Positions 1 to 6,548 of a stretch of DNA of 8,169 bases are shown one piece after another. Within the stretch, counting starts at the first letter, position 1; every line of letters starts with the position of its first letter. Under the pieces are notes generated by a model. The model was not told the DNA's origin, did no database searches, and was given only the letters and a program-made list of their open reading frames with translations. The DNA comes from Clostridia bacterium (lineage in GTDB: Bacteria; Bacillota; Clostridia; Oscillospirales; CAG-272). The stretch is taken from contig CAADYN010000203.1 in the NCBI GenBank assembly GCA_900753285.1, forward strand, positions 1 to 8,169, written 5' to 3'. The translations under genes and the position numbers were made by a program.

Positions 1-7
1 AGCCGGT

Positions 8-136
8 ACTCGCAGAGGGATGGCGCCTGAATCCCTCTGTGCGCCCTCCGCGTAGGAGCGACCTTCACCCGCAGGTGATATAATAAAATCGGAAAGACGG
101 AGTCTTTCTTCTCCTCTCTCCCTCACTCGAAGTGAG
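8..136 (-). repeat. Composite hairpin repeat, copy A
   Basis: This is a run of hairpins also found at 1966-2095, 2588-2797 and 8039-8165. In + coordinates it holds: stem V, CAGAGGGAT (13-21) with ATCCCTCTG (31-39); the CTCC/GGAG stem IV (46-49 with 55-58); stem III, TCACC (65-69) with GGTGA (74-78); an AT-rich core with TATAAT (79-84); stem II, AAAGAC (93-98) with GTCTTT (102-107); and stem I, CTCACT (122-127) with AGTGAG (131-136). Read on the - strand it lines up module by module with copy D. Just outside it, at 1-10, an AGCCGGTACTC block resembles the AGCCGGAACTCC edge of copy C, so the element probably continues past the window start. The copies and stems are visible directly; the identity of the repeat family is unknown to me. 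Confidence 0.75.
76..84 (+). promoter_or_regulatory. Extended -10 promoter for the amidase gene
   Basis: TGATATAAT is an exact extended -10 element (TG, one base, TATAAT) lying inside repeat copy A and pointing at the amidase gene. No good -35 hexamer sits 16-18 bases upstream (the region reads GAGCGA), as is common for extended -10 promoters. The transcript would begin near 91, immediately before the AAAGAC/GTCTTT hairpin, giving a leader of about 100 bases with two hairpins. The TG overlaps the 3' arm of stem III. Confidence 0.55.
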
Positions 137-193
137 AAATATCGAAATTTTTTCAATAAAAAACATTTGAAAGCAAAGGTTTCACATACTGCC

Positions 194-1966
194 ATGCGTA
201 AGCTCATTTTTTTGCTCTCCCTCATCCTCTGCATCTCCATCCTCGCTGTCCCCCTCTCCGCCGTGGAGAACGATAAAATCGTCGTCGTATTGGACGCGGG
301 ACATGGCGGGTACGACGGAGGTACTGTCACAGGTCTGCGTTACGAAAAAACCTATAACCTTGCCATCGCTCAGTACCTCAAAAGCGAGCTGGAAGCCGAC
401 GGCAGATTCAAGGTAATCATGACGCGCGAGGACGATACTTATCTAAAGTTTCTCCCCCGCACACGCTACGCACTTGACTCAAACGCCGACCTCTTCCTCT
501 CCCTCCACTGCAACAGCAACGATTACACAGGCGTGCGCGGAAGTGAGGCTTACATAACGGTAGTCGACGAGTTCTCCGCTTATACCCTTGCGGATAAAAT
601 CCTTACGAAAATCGCTTCCGCTGTCTCCATCCCGTATAACAAAATCGAGTCCCGAGACGATACGGGAGATTCCCTCGGCATTTACTACTGGAACAGCGAA
701 AAGCAGTGGGATATGCCCGGTGACAGCTCCCTCGGCAAGAAGAGCGACTACTACTCCGTAAACACATGGTGCTCGAAGTTCGGCGTTCCGTCCATTATCG
801 TCGAGCACGGCTACCTCTCCAACTCCGAGGACGCTAAGATAATCGACGACGACGAGAACCTCAAGAAAATAGCCAAGGCTGAGGCGGAAGCTCTCGCGGA
901 GTATTACTTCGGTCACACGCACTCCTTCTCCGCCGAAAGACTGGTCGACCACCCCGCCAACTGCACCCTCGACGGAGCTATGTCCTACAGATGTAAAGTT
1001 TGCGGAGCGAAAACCGGAACCGTATCAATCCCCCGCGACCCGAACGCCCACTACTGGAGAATCTCGTCAAGCAAAGCCGCCACCTGCACCGAGGACGGAT
1101 TCATCGAGCGCGTCTGCCAGATATCGTACAACCTGAACGACAAGGGCTACGACTGCGAGGTACACAGCTACACGGAAGAGCTTCCCGCGACGGGTCACGA
1201 CTACGCTACTCTCGAGGACTCCGCGGCAGGTCACGGATTCGACGGTCTGCTGTACAAGAAATGCACGAAATGCGGAGACGAGATTAAAGAAGTACGCAAG
1301 GGAGAGGAGCACGACTACGAAAAGATAAGCGAAAGCTCCCCCGACTGCGTGAACGACGGCATTACAAAGTACCGCTGCAAGATATGCGGAGACGAGTACG
1401 AAGAGAAAACGCCCGCGCTCGGTCACGATTTTGTCGAAAAGGAGAGAGTGGAAGCAACCGACTCCGCCGACGGATATGTTCTCTCGGTGTGCGGCCGCTG
1501 CGGTGAAGAAAAAAGAGACGTCCTCTCCTCATGCGAACACGACTTTGACGCCGTGACGAATGCTTCAACCTGCGAGAAGGCGGGAGAGAGCATAAAAACC
1601 TGCAAAAAGTGCGGCGCGGTTGTGAAAGAGACAATTCCACCTCTCGGGCACGAATACGAGACGCAGATGGAAGTGAAACCGAGCTGCGAGAGCGACGGCT
1701 ACAAGAGGGAAAAATGTGCGCGCTGCGGCAAGATCAACACTGTCTCATACCCCGCGACGGGACACAGCTACGAGGAAAAGGACGGCGTGCTTGTGTGCAG
1801 GTTCTGCGGAAGCGTCGCCGCTCTTCCCGAAGAAGACGAGAGTGTGTTCGCGCGGCTCGGCAAAAATCCGATAGTGCTTGCGGCTCTCGCGATAGTAGCG
1901 GTGCAGTTTGTCGCAGTGGCGGGGCTTGTTCTTCACTACAAGAAAAGCGCGAAAAGAAAGAGGTAG
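194..1966 (+). CDS. Membrane-anchored N-acetylmuramoyl-L-alanine amidase with Cys-rich repeats
   Basis: This is a secreted Amidase_3-type zinc enzyme predicted to cut the bond between N-acetylmuramic acid and L-alanine in peptidoglycan. From ATG 194 (590 aa): signal peptide 1-23 (MRK, hydrophobic core, PLSA before VEN); catalytic domain about 29-242 with the expected zinc ligands H36 (DAGHGG), E51 (RYEKTYNL) and H105 (LSLHCNS), and catalytic E204 (VEHGYLSN). Residues 241-548 hold seven to eight repeats of about 40 aa with a Cys-x-x-Cys-Gly core (C267/270, 357/360, 395/398, 433/436, 470/473, 508/511, 535/538) and Gly-His-x-Tyr/Phe ends; the second repeat has lost its CxxC. A transmembrane helix (about 558-582) and the basic tail KKSAKRKR fix it in the membrane with the enzyme outside. 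A TTG at 167 would add nine residues but has no ribosome binding site; ATG 194 has AAAGG at 175-179, rather far away (14 bases), so the start is not certain. Amidase assignment is firm; the role of the repeats is unknown. Confidence 0.93.
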   Translation: MRKLIFLLSLILCISILAVPLSAVENDKIVVVLDAGHGGYDGGTVTGLRYEKTYNLAIAQYLKSELEADGRFKVIMTREDDTYLKFLPRTRYALDSNADLFLSLHCNSNDYTGVRGSEAYITVVDEFSAYTLADKILTKIASAVSIPYNKIESRDDTGDSLGIYYWNSEKQWDMPGDSSLGKKSDYYSVNTWCSKFGVPSIIVEHGYLSNSEDAKIIDDDENLKKIAKAEAEALAEYYFGHTHSFSAERLVDHPANCTLDGAMSYRCKVCGAKTGTVSIPRDPNAHYWRISSSKAATCTEDGFIERVCQISYNLNDKGYDCEVHSYTEELPATGHDYATLEDSAAGHGFDGLLYKKCTKCGDEIKEVRKGEEHDYEKISESSPDCVNDGITKYRCKICGDEYEEKTPALGHDFVEKERVEATDSADGYVLSVCGRCGEEKRDVLSSCEHDFDAVTNASTCEKAGESIKTCKKCGAVVKETIPPLGHEYETQMEVKPSCESDGYKREKCARCGKINTVSYPATGHSYEEKDGVLVCRFCGSVAALPEEDESVFARLGKNPIVLAALAIVAVQFVAVAGLVLHYKKSAKRKR

Positions 1967-2095
1967 AAAGGACGTTGCCCTTTCTGATGCAATTATATCT
2001 CACTGCGGTGAGGGGACGCTCCTGTGCGGAGGGCACGCAGAGAGGTTCAAACGCCTGCCCCTTGCACTTACTATGTAAGTGCGGAGTTCCGGCTT
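1966..2095 (+). repeat. Composite hairpin repeat, copy B
   Basis: This is the same family as copy A, in the opposite orientation, starting at the last base of the amidase stop codon. It shows stem II as GAAAGG (1966-1971) with CCTTTC (1979-1984), stem III as CTCAC (1999-2003) with GTGAG (2008-2012), and the CTCC/GGAG stem IV (2019-2022 with 2028-2031). It lacks stem I. The AT core holds TATAAT on the - strand (1992-1997). Its far end (2051-2095) is the left arm of a perfect 45-bp inverted repeat with copy C. No T-run follows any of these stems, so this is not an intrinsic terminator for the amidase gene. Confidence 0.75.
2051..2095 (+). repeat. Left arm of a perfect 45-bp inverted repeat
   Basis: Positions 2051-2095 are the exact reverse complement of 2588-2632, with no mismatch over 45 bases. 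Each arm contains its own palindrome: GCACTTAC (2064-2071), a 3-base loop, GTAAGTGC (2075-2082). Complementarity continues inward imperfectly: GTTTGGTTTA (2104-2113) can pair with TAAGCCAAAC (2569-2578), nine Watson-Crick pairs plus one G-U. The 492 bases between the arms are described as the ncRNA candidate. Confidence 0.9.
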
Positions 2096-2587
2096 GCGGT
2101 GGAGTTTGGTTTAAACCATATTCTTTTGGTGTCGCCCCCGTTTACAGATTAGTCGCGCGGCATCGCATAAGCCTTAGTAGTGGCATTAGCATGTTCGCGC
2201 GGGAGAGTGAGACGCGGGGAGTTTCGTTAAAATCGGTTGTACTTTGTCGCACAAGGTCGAGAATACCAAATCACAACTGAAATGGATTAGGCTAACCGCG
2301 GTAGGTCGTTAATCTGTGCGTTGAAATGAAGCAAACATCCGATTTCGTTTTGCTTCCGTCAGCGAACGTAGAATCAATCCAGTGCGGCAGCAGATATCGA
2401 ACTGAACTGTAAGTTTAAGCCTAACAAAATTGGTGACGGTGTAAAAATTTAGGCTGAAAATCCGGCTACAAGCTACAGAAAACCATCGCACTTCTTTCGG
2501 CGGCTAGCCAAAATCGAAGAAGACCCTTTCGCCAGTATAATCCGGGGGCGAAGACGGAAGTTAATTGCTAAGCCAAACGTGACCGGT
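2096..2587 (+). ncRNA. Candidate large structured non-coding RNA, family not recognised
   Basis: This gene-free segment has no convincing ORF but dense pairing potential. Main helices: closing helix 2104-2113 with 2569-2578 (10 bp); TCGCCCCCG 2132-2140 with 2543-2551 (9 bp); ACAGATTA 2144-2151 with 2310-2317 (8 bp, extendable by three wobbles); CGCGCGG 2154-2160 with 2195-2201; TCGGTTGT 2233-2240 with 2273-2280, stacked on the hairpin ACTTTGT 2241-2247 with ACAAGGT 2251-2257; GAAGCAAA 2328-2335 with TTTGCTTC 2349-2356; AGTGCG 2381-2386 with 2487-2492; AGCCTAA 2418-2424 with TTAGGCT 2449-2455; CTTCTTT 2491-2497 with GAAGAAG 2516-2522. Several contain G-U pairs that would be A-C mismatches in a - strand RNA, so I favour + strand. 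With the 45-bp arms the unit would be about 582 nt. I see no RNase P, tmRNA, SRP, group I/II intron or T-box motifs. A decayed mobile element is the main alternative. Confidence 0.5.
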
Positions 2588-2797
2588 AAGCCGGAACTCC
2601 GCACTTACATAGTAAGTGCAAGGGGCAGGCGTCTGAATCCCTCTGCGTTCCCTCCGAAAGGATGCGCCCTGAACAAGCTACGCTAGTTCGGCGGAGTGGA
2701 ATAATTAAATCGAAAAGACGTAGTCTTTTCTTCTATTCCCTCACTTGAAGTTTAAGTGAGACTTAAATAAGAATCGAAAAGGCAACGTCTTTTCTAC
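2588..2797 (-). repeat. Composite hairpin repeat, copy C (with right arm of the 45-bp inverted repeat)
   Basis: This copy has the same orientation as A. It begins with the right arm of the 45-bp inverted repeat (2588-2632; palindrome 2601-2608 with 2612-2619). It then shows stem V with one bulge (GCAAGGG 2618-2624 with CCCT-C-TGC 2639-2646), a CCCTCCGAAAGGA block, an extra hairpin GAAC-AGC/GCT-GTTC (2671-2689) where the other copies have stem III, an AT-rich core ATAATTAAAT (2701-2710), stem II GAAAAGAC (2712-2719) with GTCTTTTC (2723-2730), stem I CTCACTT (2740-2746) with AAGTGAG (2754-2760), and a second GAAAAG/CTTTTC hairpin (2776-2781 with 2789-2794). It lies next to the terminator of the importer operon. 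Confidence 0.75.
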
Positions 2798-2800
2798 ACA

Positions 2801-2847
2801 AAAAAACCGCAGACTATGGTTTTTCCCATCATCTGCGGTATTTTTTT
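2801..2847 (-). terminator. Intrinsic terminator of the importer operon, probably bidirectional
   Basis: The stem is ACCGCAGA (2806-2813) with TCTGCGGT (2832-2839), with an inner ATGG (2816-2819) and CCAT (2826-2829). In the - direction it is followed by a run of Ts (complement of the As at 2801-2806) and starts 8 bases after the last operon gene. In the + direction it is followed by ATTTTTTT (2840-2847), so it can also end transcripts from the amidase/ncRNA side. No other stem followed by a T-run lies between 1966 and this site. Confidence 0.88.
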
Positions 2848-2855
2848 GCTGTGGT

Positions 2856-3854
2856 TTATCTTTCTTCGCGGAAGTACGCAAGTCCGAGGGACGCCGGCGG
2901 CTGAGATTCTCTCTTGCGTCTCAGGCTGACTATCACGAGGACGAATATCGTTACAATATACGGTATCATCTGGTACAGCGAGCTTTTTCTGTCAACGTTT
3001 GTGATGCCCATGAGCTTCGGCAGGAACGCGTAGAGCCAGTACAGCATACCGAAGAGATACGCGCCCCAGATGGCGTTGAGCGGCTTCCACGTCGTGAATA
3101 TGACAAGCGCAACCGCAAGCCAGCCGAGAGCTTCAATCTGCGTTGTCGTCGCCCAGATTCCGTTGTTGTAGTCGAGGACGTAGTAAAGTCCGCCGATACC
3201 GGAGATTCCCGCGCCGATTATAGTAGCCCAGTATTTGTACTTTGTGACGTTGATGCCCGCCGCGTCGGCCGTTGCCGGATTTTCACCGACCGAGCGGAGA
3301 TTCAGACCCACTCTCGTCTTGTTCATGAAGTAGTGTAAAATCACGGCGAGGATTATCGCAAGGTACGCGAGGAAGCCGTATGAGAACAGCGCCTCTCCCA
3401 CAACTCCGAGATGATCTGACAAAAACGGTATCTTTGTAGTGAATGCGGCGTTTGACACGGGAGCGGCAGTGTAAACCTCACCCTGGAGAAGGTACGCGCC
3501 GAAGAAGTTGGCAACGCCCATGCCGAATGTGGTCAGTGCAAGACCCGTTACGTTCTGGTTAGCGCGGAGAGTCGTCGTGAGGAAGGAGTAAATAAGTCCT
3601 CCGACAGCTGAAGCAAGAAACGCCGCCACTACTGCTATCAGTATGCACAGAAGCTTTGACGGATTTGCCGTGCTGTTTTCATAGGTGTAGGAAGAAGCAA
3701 AGCCCGCGAACGCTCCGAGGTACATAATTCCGGGAACGCCGAGGTTCAGGTTGCCCGATTTTTCCGTGAGAATCTCACCCATTGAGCCGTACATGATTAT
3801 CGTACCGAACTGAATGGCGCGGGCGATCCATGCGAGAATGTTTGACTGAATCAT
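2856..3854 (-). CDS. nupQ: Nucleoside-type ABC transporter permease (NupQ/YufQ-like)
   Basis: This is the second membrane subunit of the importer, 332 aa, in the BPD_transp_2 family (branched-chain amino acid/ribose/nucleoside permeases). The N-terminal signature EKSGNLNLGVPGIMYLGAF (31-49) matches the family's 'S-G-x-x-N-x-G-x-E/P-G' motif, and RSVGENPATADAAGINV (187-203) is the conserved cytoplasmic loop expected to touch the ATPase. Hydrophobic stretches lie near 8-28, 37-55, 68-92, 104-124, 157-176, 208-228, 241-280 and 294-311, followed by a basic cytoplasmic tail. Its ATG overlaps the stop of the upstream permease by 4 bases (ATGA), and a perfect AAGGAGG (complement of 3862-3868) sits 7 bases upstream, so the start is secure and translation is probably coupled. 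It is the last gene of the operon, 8 bases before the terminator. The symbol follows the Bacillus subtilis guanosine importer; the actual ligand is not shown by the sequence. Confidence 0.93.
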   Translation of the reverse strand: MIQSNILAWIARAIQFGTIIMYGSMGEILTEKSGNLNLGVPGIMYLGAFAGFASSYTYENSTANPSKLLCILIAVVAAFLASAVGGLIYSFLTTTLRANQNVTGLALTTFGMGVANFFGAYLLQGEVYTAAPVSNAAFTTKIPFLSDHLGVVGEALFSYGFLAYLAIILAVILHYFMNKTRVGLNLRSVGENPATADAAGINVTKYKYWATIIGAGISGIGGLYYVLDYNNGIWATTTQIEALGWLAVALVIFTTWKPLNAIWGAYLFGMLYWLYAFLPKLMGITNVDRKSSLYQMIPYIVTIFVLVIVSLRRKRESQPPASLGLAYFREER

Positions 3855-4972
3855 TTTGTTTCCTCCTTGTTTTCCGATTTATGTCTGAAGAGGAGCTTGT
3901 AGTTGATGAAGAATTCCGAGCCGAGGATGCAGAAGAGGATAATGCCGGAGATGATGTCGGCTATGTATTCGTTAAGTCCGTAGGTCGACGCTATCTGACT
4001 TGCTCCCTTTTCAAGGAACACGAGCAGGAAAGCGATGAGTGCCATGAAGAACGTATTGAACTTCGAGAGCCACGCAACGATTATCGCGGTGAATCCGTTT
4101 CCGCCGGCTGTGTTTGTCGCGATGGTGTGCTTGTTTCCGGCGACGATGATGAAGCCGCAAAGTCCGCAGATTGCGCCCGAGAGGATAAGAGTACGAATAG
4201 TTACCTTCTTTACGTTGATTCCGGCGTATTTCGCGGTCTTTTCACTCTCGCCGACAACGGAAATCTCGTAGCCGTGCTTGGTGTACTTGAGGTAGACGTA
4301 CATCAGTACGGTGAGGACCGCGACTATGATAATGTTAAGAGTAAAGTCGTGTCCGAACATCTTCGGGAACCAGCCTATCTTCGTACCCATGTTGATGGTG
4401 CCGAGAGAAGACGCCTGTCCTCTCCAGATATTGGTGTAATACGAAACGAGCTGTATCGCGACGTAGTTCATCATAAGGGTGAAAAGCGTCTCGTTGGTGT
4501 TCCAGTTAGCCTTGAAGAATGCAGGTATAAAGCTCCAGACCGCGCCGGCTATAACGCTTGTGAGGAACATCGTGAGGAAAAGGAGGGGTGTGGGCAGCTT
4601 TCCGCCGAGGTACATCATGCAGATAGCCGTAGCAAATCCGCCCATGAGCACCTGACCCTCCGCGCCGATATTCCAGAACCGCATTTTAAACGCGGGCGCA
4701 AGAGCTATACCGATACAGAGAAGCGCGACGAGGTCTCTCAGCATCCACATAAAACGGAGCGGAGTTTCAAATGTCGCCTTGAATATTTCCCTGTACACTG
4801 CGAGGGGGTTCAGCCCTGTGACGAGTACGATGAACGCCGCGTCGATTATCAGTGCGAGGACAATGGAAGCCGCGCGAACAATAACCTTCTGCTTCATCGT
4901 AGCGCTGCTTTTTTTAACTATTCTCACAAGCGGTTCTTTTGAGCCTGCGAGCTTTTTTGCGTCGTTATTCAA
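3851..4972 (-). CDS. nupP: Nucleoside-type ABC transporter permease (NupP/YufP-like)
   Basis: This is the first membrane subunit of the importer, 373 aa, BPD_transp_2 family. The family signature FWNIGAEGQVLMGGF lies at 99-113, followed by ETLFTLMMNYVA (161-172) and the cytoplasmic loop VVGESEKTAKYAGINV (239-254). Hydrophobic segments occur near 30-52, 80-96, 104-123, 129-150, 163-178, 211-228, 260-279, 294-320 and 338-358, and both ends are charged. The start is TTG: GGAAAGGAG (complement of 4982-4990) lies 9 bases upstream and is built into the last codons of the ATPase gene. The next internal ATG (residue 26) would remove a charged N-terminal stretch without gaining a better site. It lies 6 bases after the ATPase gene and overlaps the next permease by 4 bases, so the three are probably translated together. 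Length and signature fit the longer permease of the BMP/Nup systems. Confidence 0.93.
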   Translation of the reverse strand: MNNDAKKLAGSKEPLVRIVKKSSATMKQKVIVRAASIVLALIIDAAFIVLVTGLNPLAVYREIFKATFETPLRFMWMLRDLVALLCIGIALAPAFKMRFWNIGAEGQVLMGGFATAICMMYLGGKLPTPLLFLTMFLTSVIAGAVWSFIPAFFKANWNTNETLFTLMMNYVAIQLVSYYTNIWRGQASSLGTINMGTKIGWFPKMFGHDFTLNIIIVAVLTVLMYVYLKYTKHGYEISVVGESEKTAKYAGINVKKVTIRTLILSGAICGLCGFIIVAGNKHTIATNTAGGNGFTAIIVAWLSKFNTFFMALIAFLLVFLEKGASQIASTYGLNEYIADIISGIILFCILGSEFFINYKLLFRHKSENKEETK

Positions 4973-4978
4973 CTTAGG

Positions 4979-6508
4979 TTACTCCTTTCCGCCTGAGATT
5001 TTTGTCATGAGCAGACCGAGCTGTTCTTTTGTTACCTCTCCGCCGTTGACTATTCCCGTGACCTGACCCGCGCACAGCACAAGAATTCTGTCGCAAAGGT
5101 CGATAAGCACGTCAAGGTCCTCTCCGACGTAGATTACGGCAACGCCCTTTTCCTTCTGCTCGTTGAGAAGGTGGTATATCATATAGGAAGTGTTTATGTC
5201 AAGTCCGCGCACGGCATATGCTGTCATGAGAACCGACGGAGCCGCCGCAATCTCACGTCCGACAAGTACCTTCTGCACGTTTCCGCCCGAGAGCCGTCTT
5301 ACGGGAGTGTTGATACCCGGAGTTACAACCGAAAGCTCTTCCTTTACGTCTTCGGCGAGCTTCTTCGGGTCGTTTCTCTCGACAAATATAGACTTGCCTT
5401 TTTCGTAGCTCTTGAGCATCATGTTGTCCGCCATGCCCATCGAAGCCACAAGACCCATGCCGAGTCTGTCCTCCGGTACGAACGAAAGCGTAATGCCAAG
5501 CTCCTTTATCTCACGCGGAGTTTTGCCGATGAGCGATTCGGGAGTGTCTGTCCGGGGTTCGATATAGTCTATCCTTGAGCCTTCGACCGGGTGCTGAAGA
5601 CCTGCTATTGCTTCAAGAAGCTCCTTCTGACCACAGCCGGAAATACCCGCGATACCGAGAATTTCTCCGCTGTATGCGTCAAACGACACGTTTTTGAGTA
5701 CTGGCACGTCTTCAGGTCCGATAACGGTGAGGTTTTCGACGGAGATTCTCTTGTGCTTTTCGCTGACGACGGGACGCTCGATGTCAAGGGACACCTTCTT
5801 GCCGACCATCATTTCGGTAAGGGAGAGTTCCGTTGCGTCCTTTGTTTCGACTGTGCCGATATACTCACCCTTGCGGAGGATTGCAACTCTGTCGGACACG
5901 GCGAGAACCTCGTGCAGCTTATGGGTGATGATGATGACGGTTTTGCCGTCGCGCTTCATCTCACGCATTACGTTGAACAGCTTTTCCGTCTCCTGAGGTG
6001 TGAGAACGGCGGTAGGCTCGTCGAGGATGAGTATATTCGCGCCGCGGTATAGCACCTTTACAATCTCGAGCGTCTGCTTCTGGGACACCGTCATTTCGTA
6101 GACCTTCATTTTAGGGTCGATGTCGAAGCCGTAGCGTGAGCAGATTTCGGTTATCTTTTTCTCAACGGACTTCATGTCGAGCTTCTGCTTGCCCGGCAGT
6201 CCAAGTATAATATTCTCGGCAGCGGTGAACACGTCGACAAGCTTGAAGTGCTGGTGGATCATTCCGATTCCGAGATCGAACGAGTCCTTCGGCGACGATA
6301 TTGTTACCTCATTGCCGCCAACGAAAATCTGTCCCTCATCGGGGTAATATATGCCGGACAGAATGTTCATCAGCGTCGTCTTTCCGCTTCCGTTCTCGCC
6401 AAGCAGCGACAATATTTCGCCCTGCCGCACGGTCATGTTTATATTATTATTTGCAATAATTTTCCCGAAGGTTTTTGTCACACCCACGAGCTTGATTGCG
6501 TCTGGCAT
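4979..6508 (-). CDS. nupO: Nucleoside-type ABC transporter ATPase with two tandem nucleotide-binding domains (NupO/YufO-like)
   Basis: This is the cytoplasmic motor of the importer, 509 aa, with two fused ABC domains as in the sugar/nucleoside importers (RbsA, MglA, NupO). Domain 1: Walker A GENGSGKTT (37-45), Q-loop Q86, a divergent signature MTVSQKQ (139-145), Walker B ILILDEP (159-165, D163/E164), H-loop H196. Domain 2: degenerate Walker A GISGCGQKEL (288-297), the family motif FVPEDR (343-348), signature LSGGN (406-410), and a Walker B region SVLMTAYAVRGLDI (425-438) without the catalytic Glu. Since Walker A of one domain pairs with the signature of the other, one ATP site (A1 with LSGGN) looks intact and the other degenerate. 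The ATG has AAGGAG (complement of 6516-6521) 7 bases upstream. It is separated from the upstream lipoprotein gene by 96 bases containing a hairpin, while the permease gene follows after 6 bases. Confidence 0.95.
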   Translation of the reverse strand: MPDAIKLVGVTKTFGKIIANNNINMTVRQGEILSLLGENGSGKTTLMNILSGIYYPDEGQIFVGGNEVTISSPKDSFDLGIGMIHQHFKLVDVFTAAENIILGLPGKQKLDMKSVEKKITEICSRYGFDIDPKMKVYEMTVSQKQTLEIVKVLYRGANILILDEPTAVLTPQETEKLFNVMREMKRDGKTVIIITHKLHEVLAVSDRVAILRKGEYIGTVETKDATELSLTEMMVGKKVSLDIERPVVSEKHKRISVENLTVIGPEDVPVLKNVSFDAYSGEILGIAGISGCGQKELLEAIAGLQHPVEGSRIDYIEPRTDTPESLIGKTPREIKELGITLSFVPEDRLGMGLVASMGMADNMMLKSYEKGKSIFVERNDPKKLAEDVKEELSVVTPGINTPVRRLSGGNVQKVLVGREIAAAPSVLMTAYAVRGLDINTSYMIYHLLNEQKEKGVAVIYVGEDLDVLIDLCDRILVLCAGQVTGIVNGGEVTKEQLGLLMTKISGGKE

Positions 6509-6548
6509 TTTCGGACTCCTTATACTATCTTGTTTATCTAACCAAAAT

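Noticed and set aside
2041..2060. T-arm-like GGTTCAAA in repeat copy B as part of a tRNA
   Set aside because: No acceptor stem, anticodon arm or D-arm surrounds it; it corresponds to the loop of stem V in the other copies.
1609..2280. 223-codon + strand frame running from the amidase gene into the repeat region
   Set aside because: Most of it lies out of frame within the amidase repeats, it is Arg/Cys/Ser rich, and the part beyond 1966 is repeat and structured segment.
2309..2491. 60-codon open frame on the - strand inside the structured segment
   Set aside because: No convincing ribosome binding site, no recognisable motif, and it crosses several of the predicted helices. Chance frame more likely than a small protein.
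2096..2587. RNase P RNA, tmRNA, SRP RNA or group I/II intron
   Set aside because: ACAGAAA at 2475-2481 resembles an RNase P motif, but the partner motif GAGGAAAG is absent. No tmRNA tRNA-like ends, no SRP GGAAGCAGCC-type apical loop, and no intron domain V or P/Q/R/S elements were seen.
3830..4942. 370-codon open frame on the + strand opposite the permease gene
   Set aside because: It is antisense to a permease with clear family signatures, good ribosome binding sites and operon spacing. Its product is rich in charged residues with no recognisable domain. It is a composition shadow.
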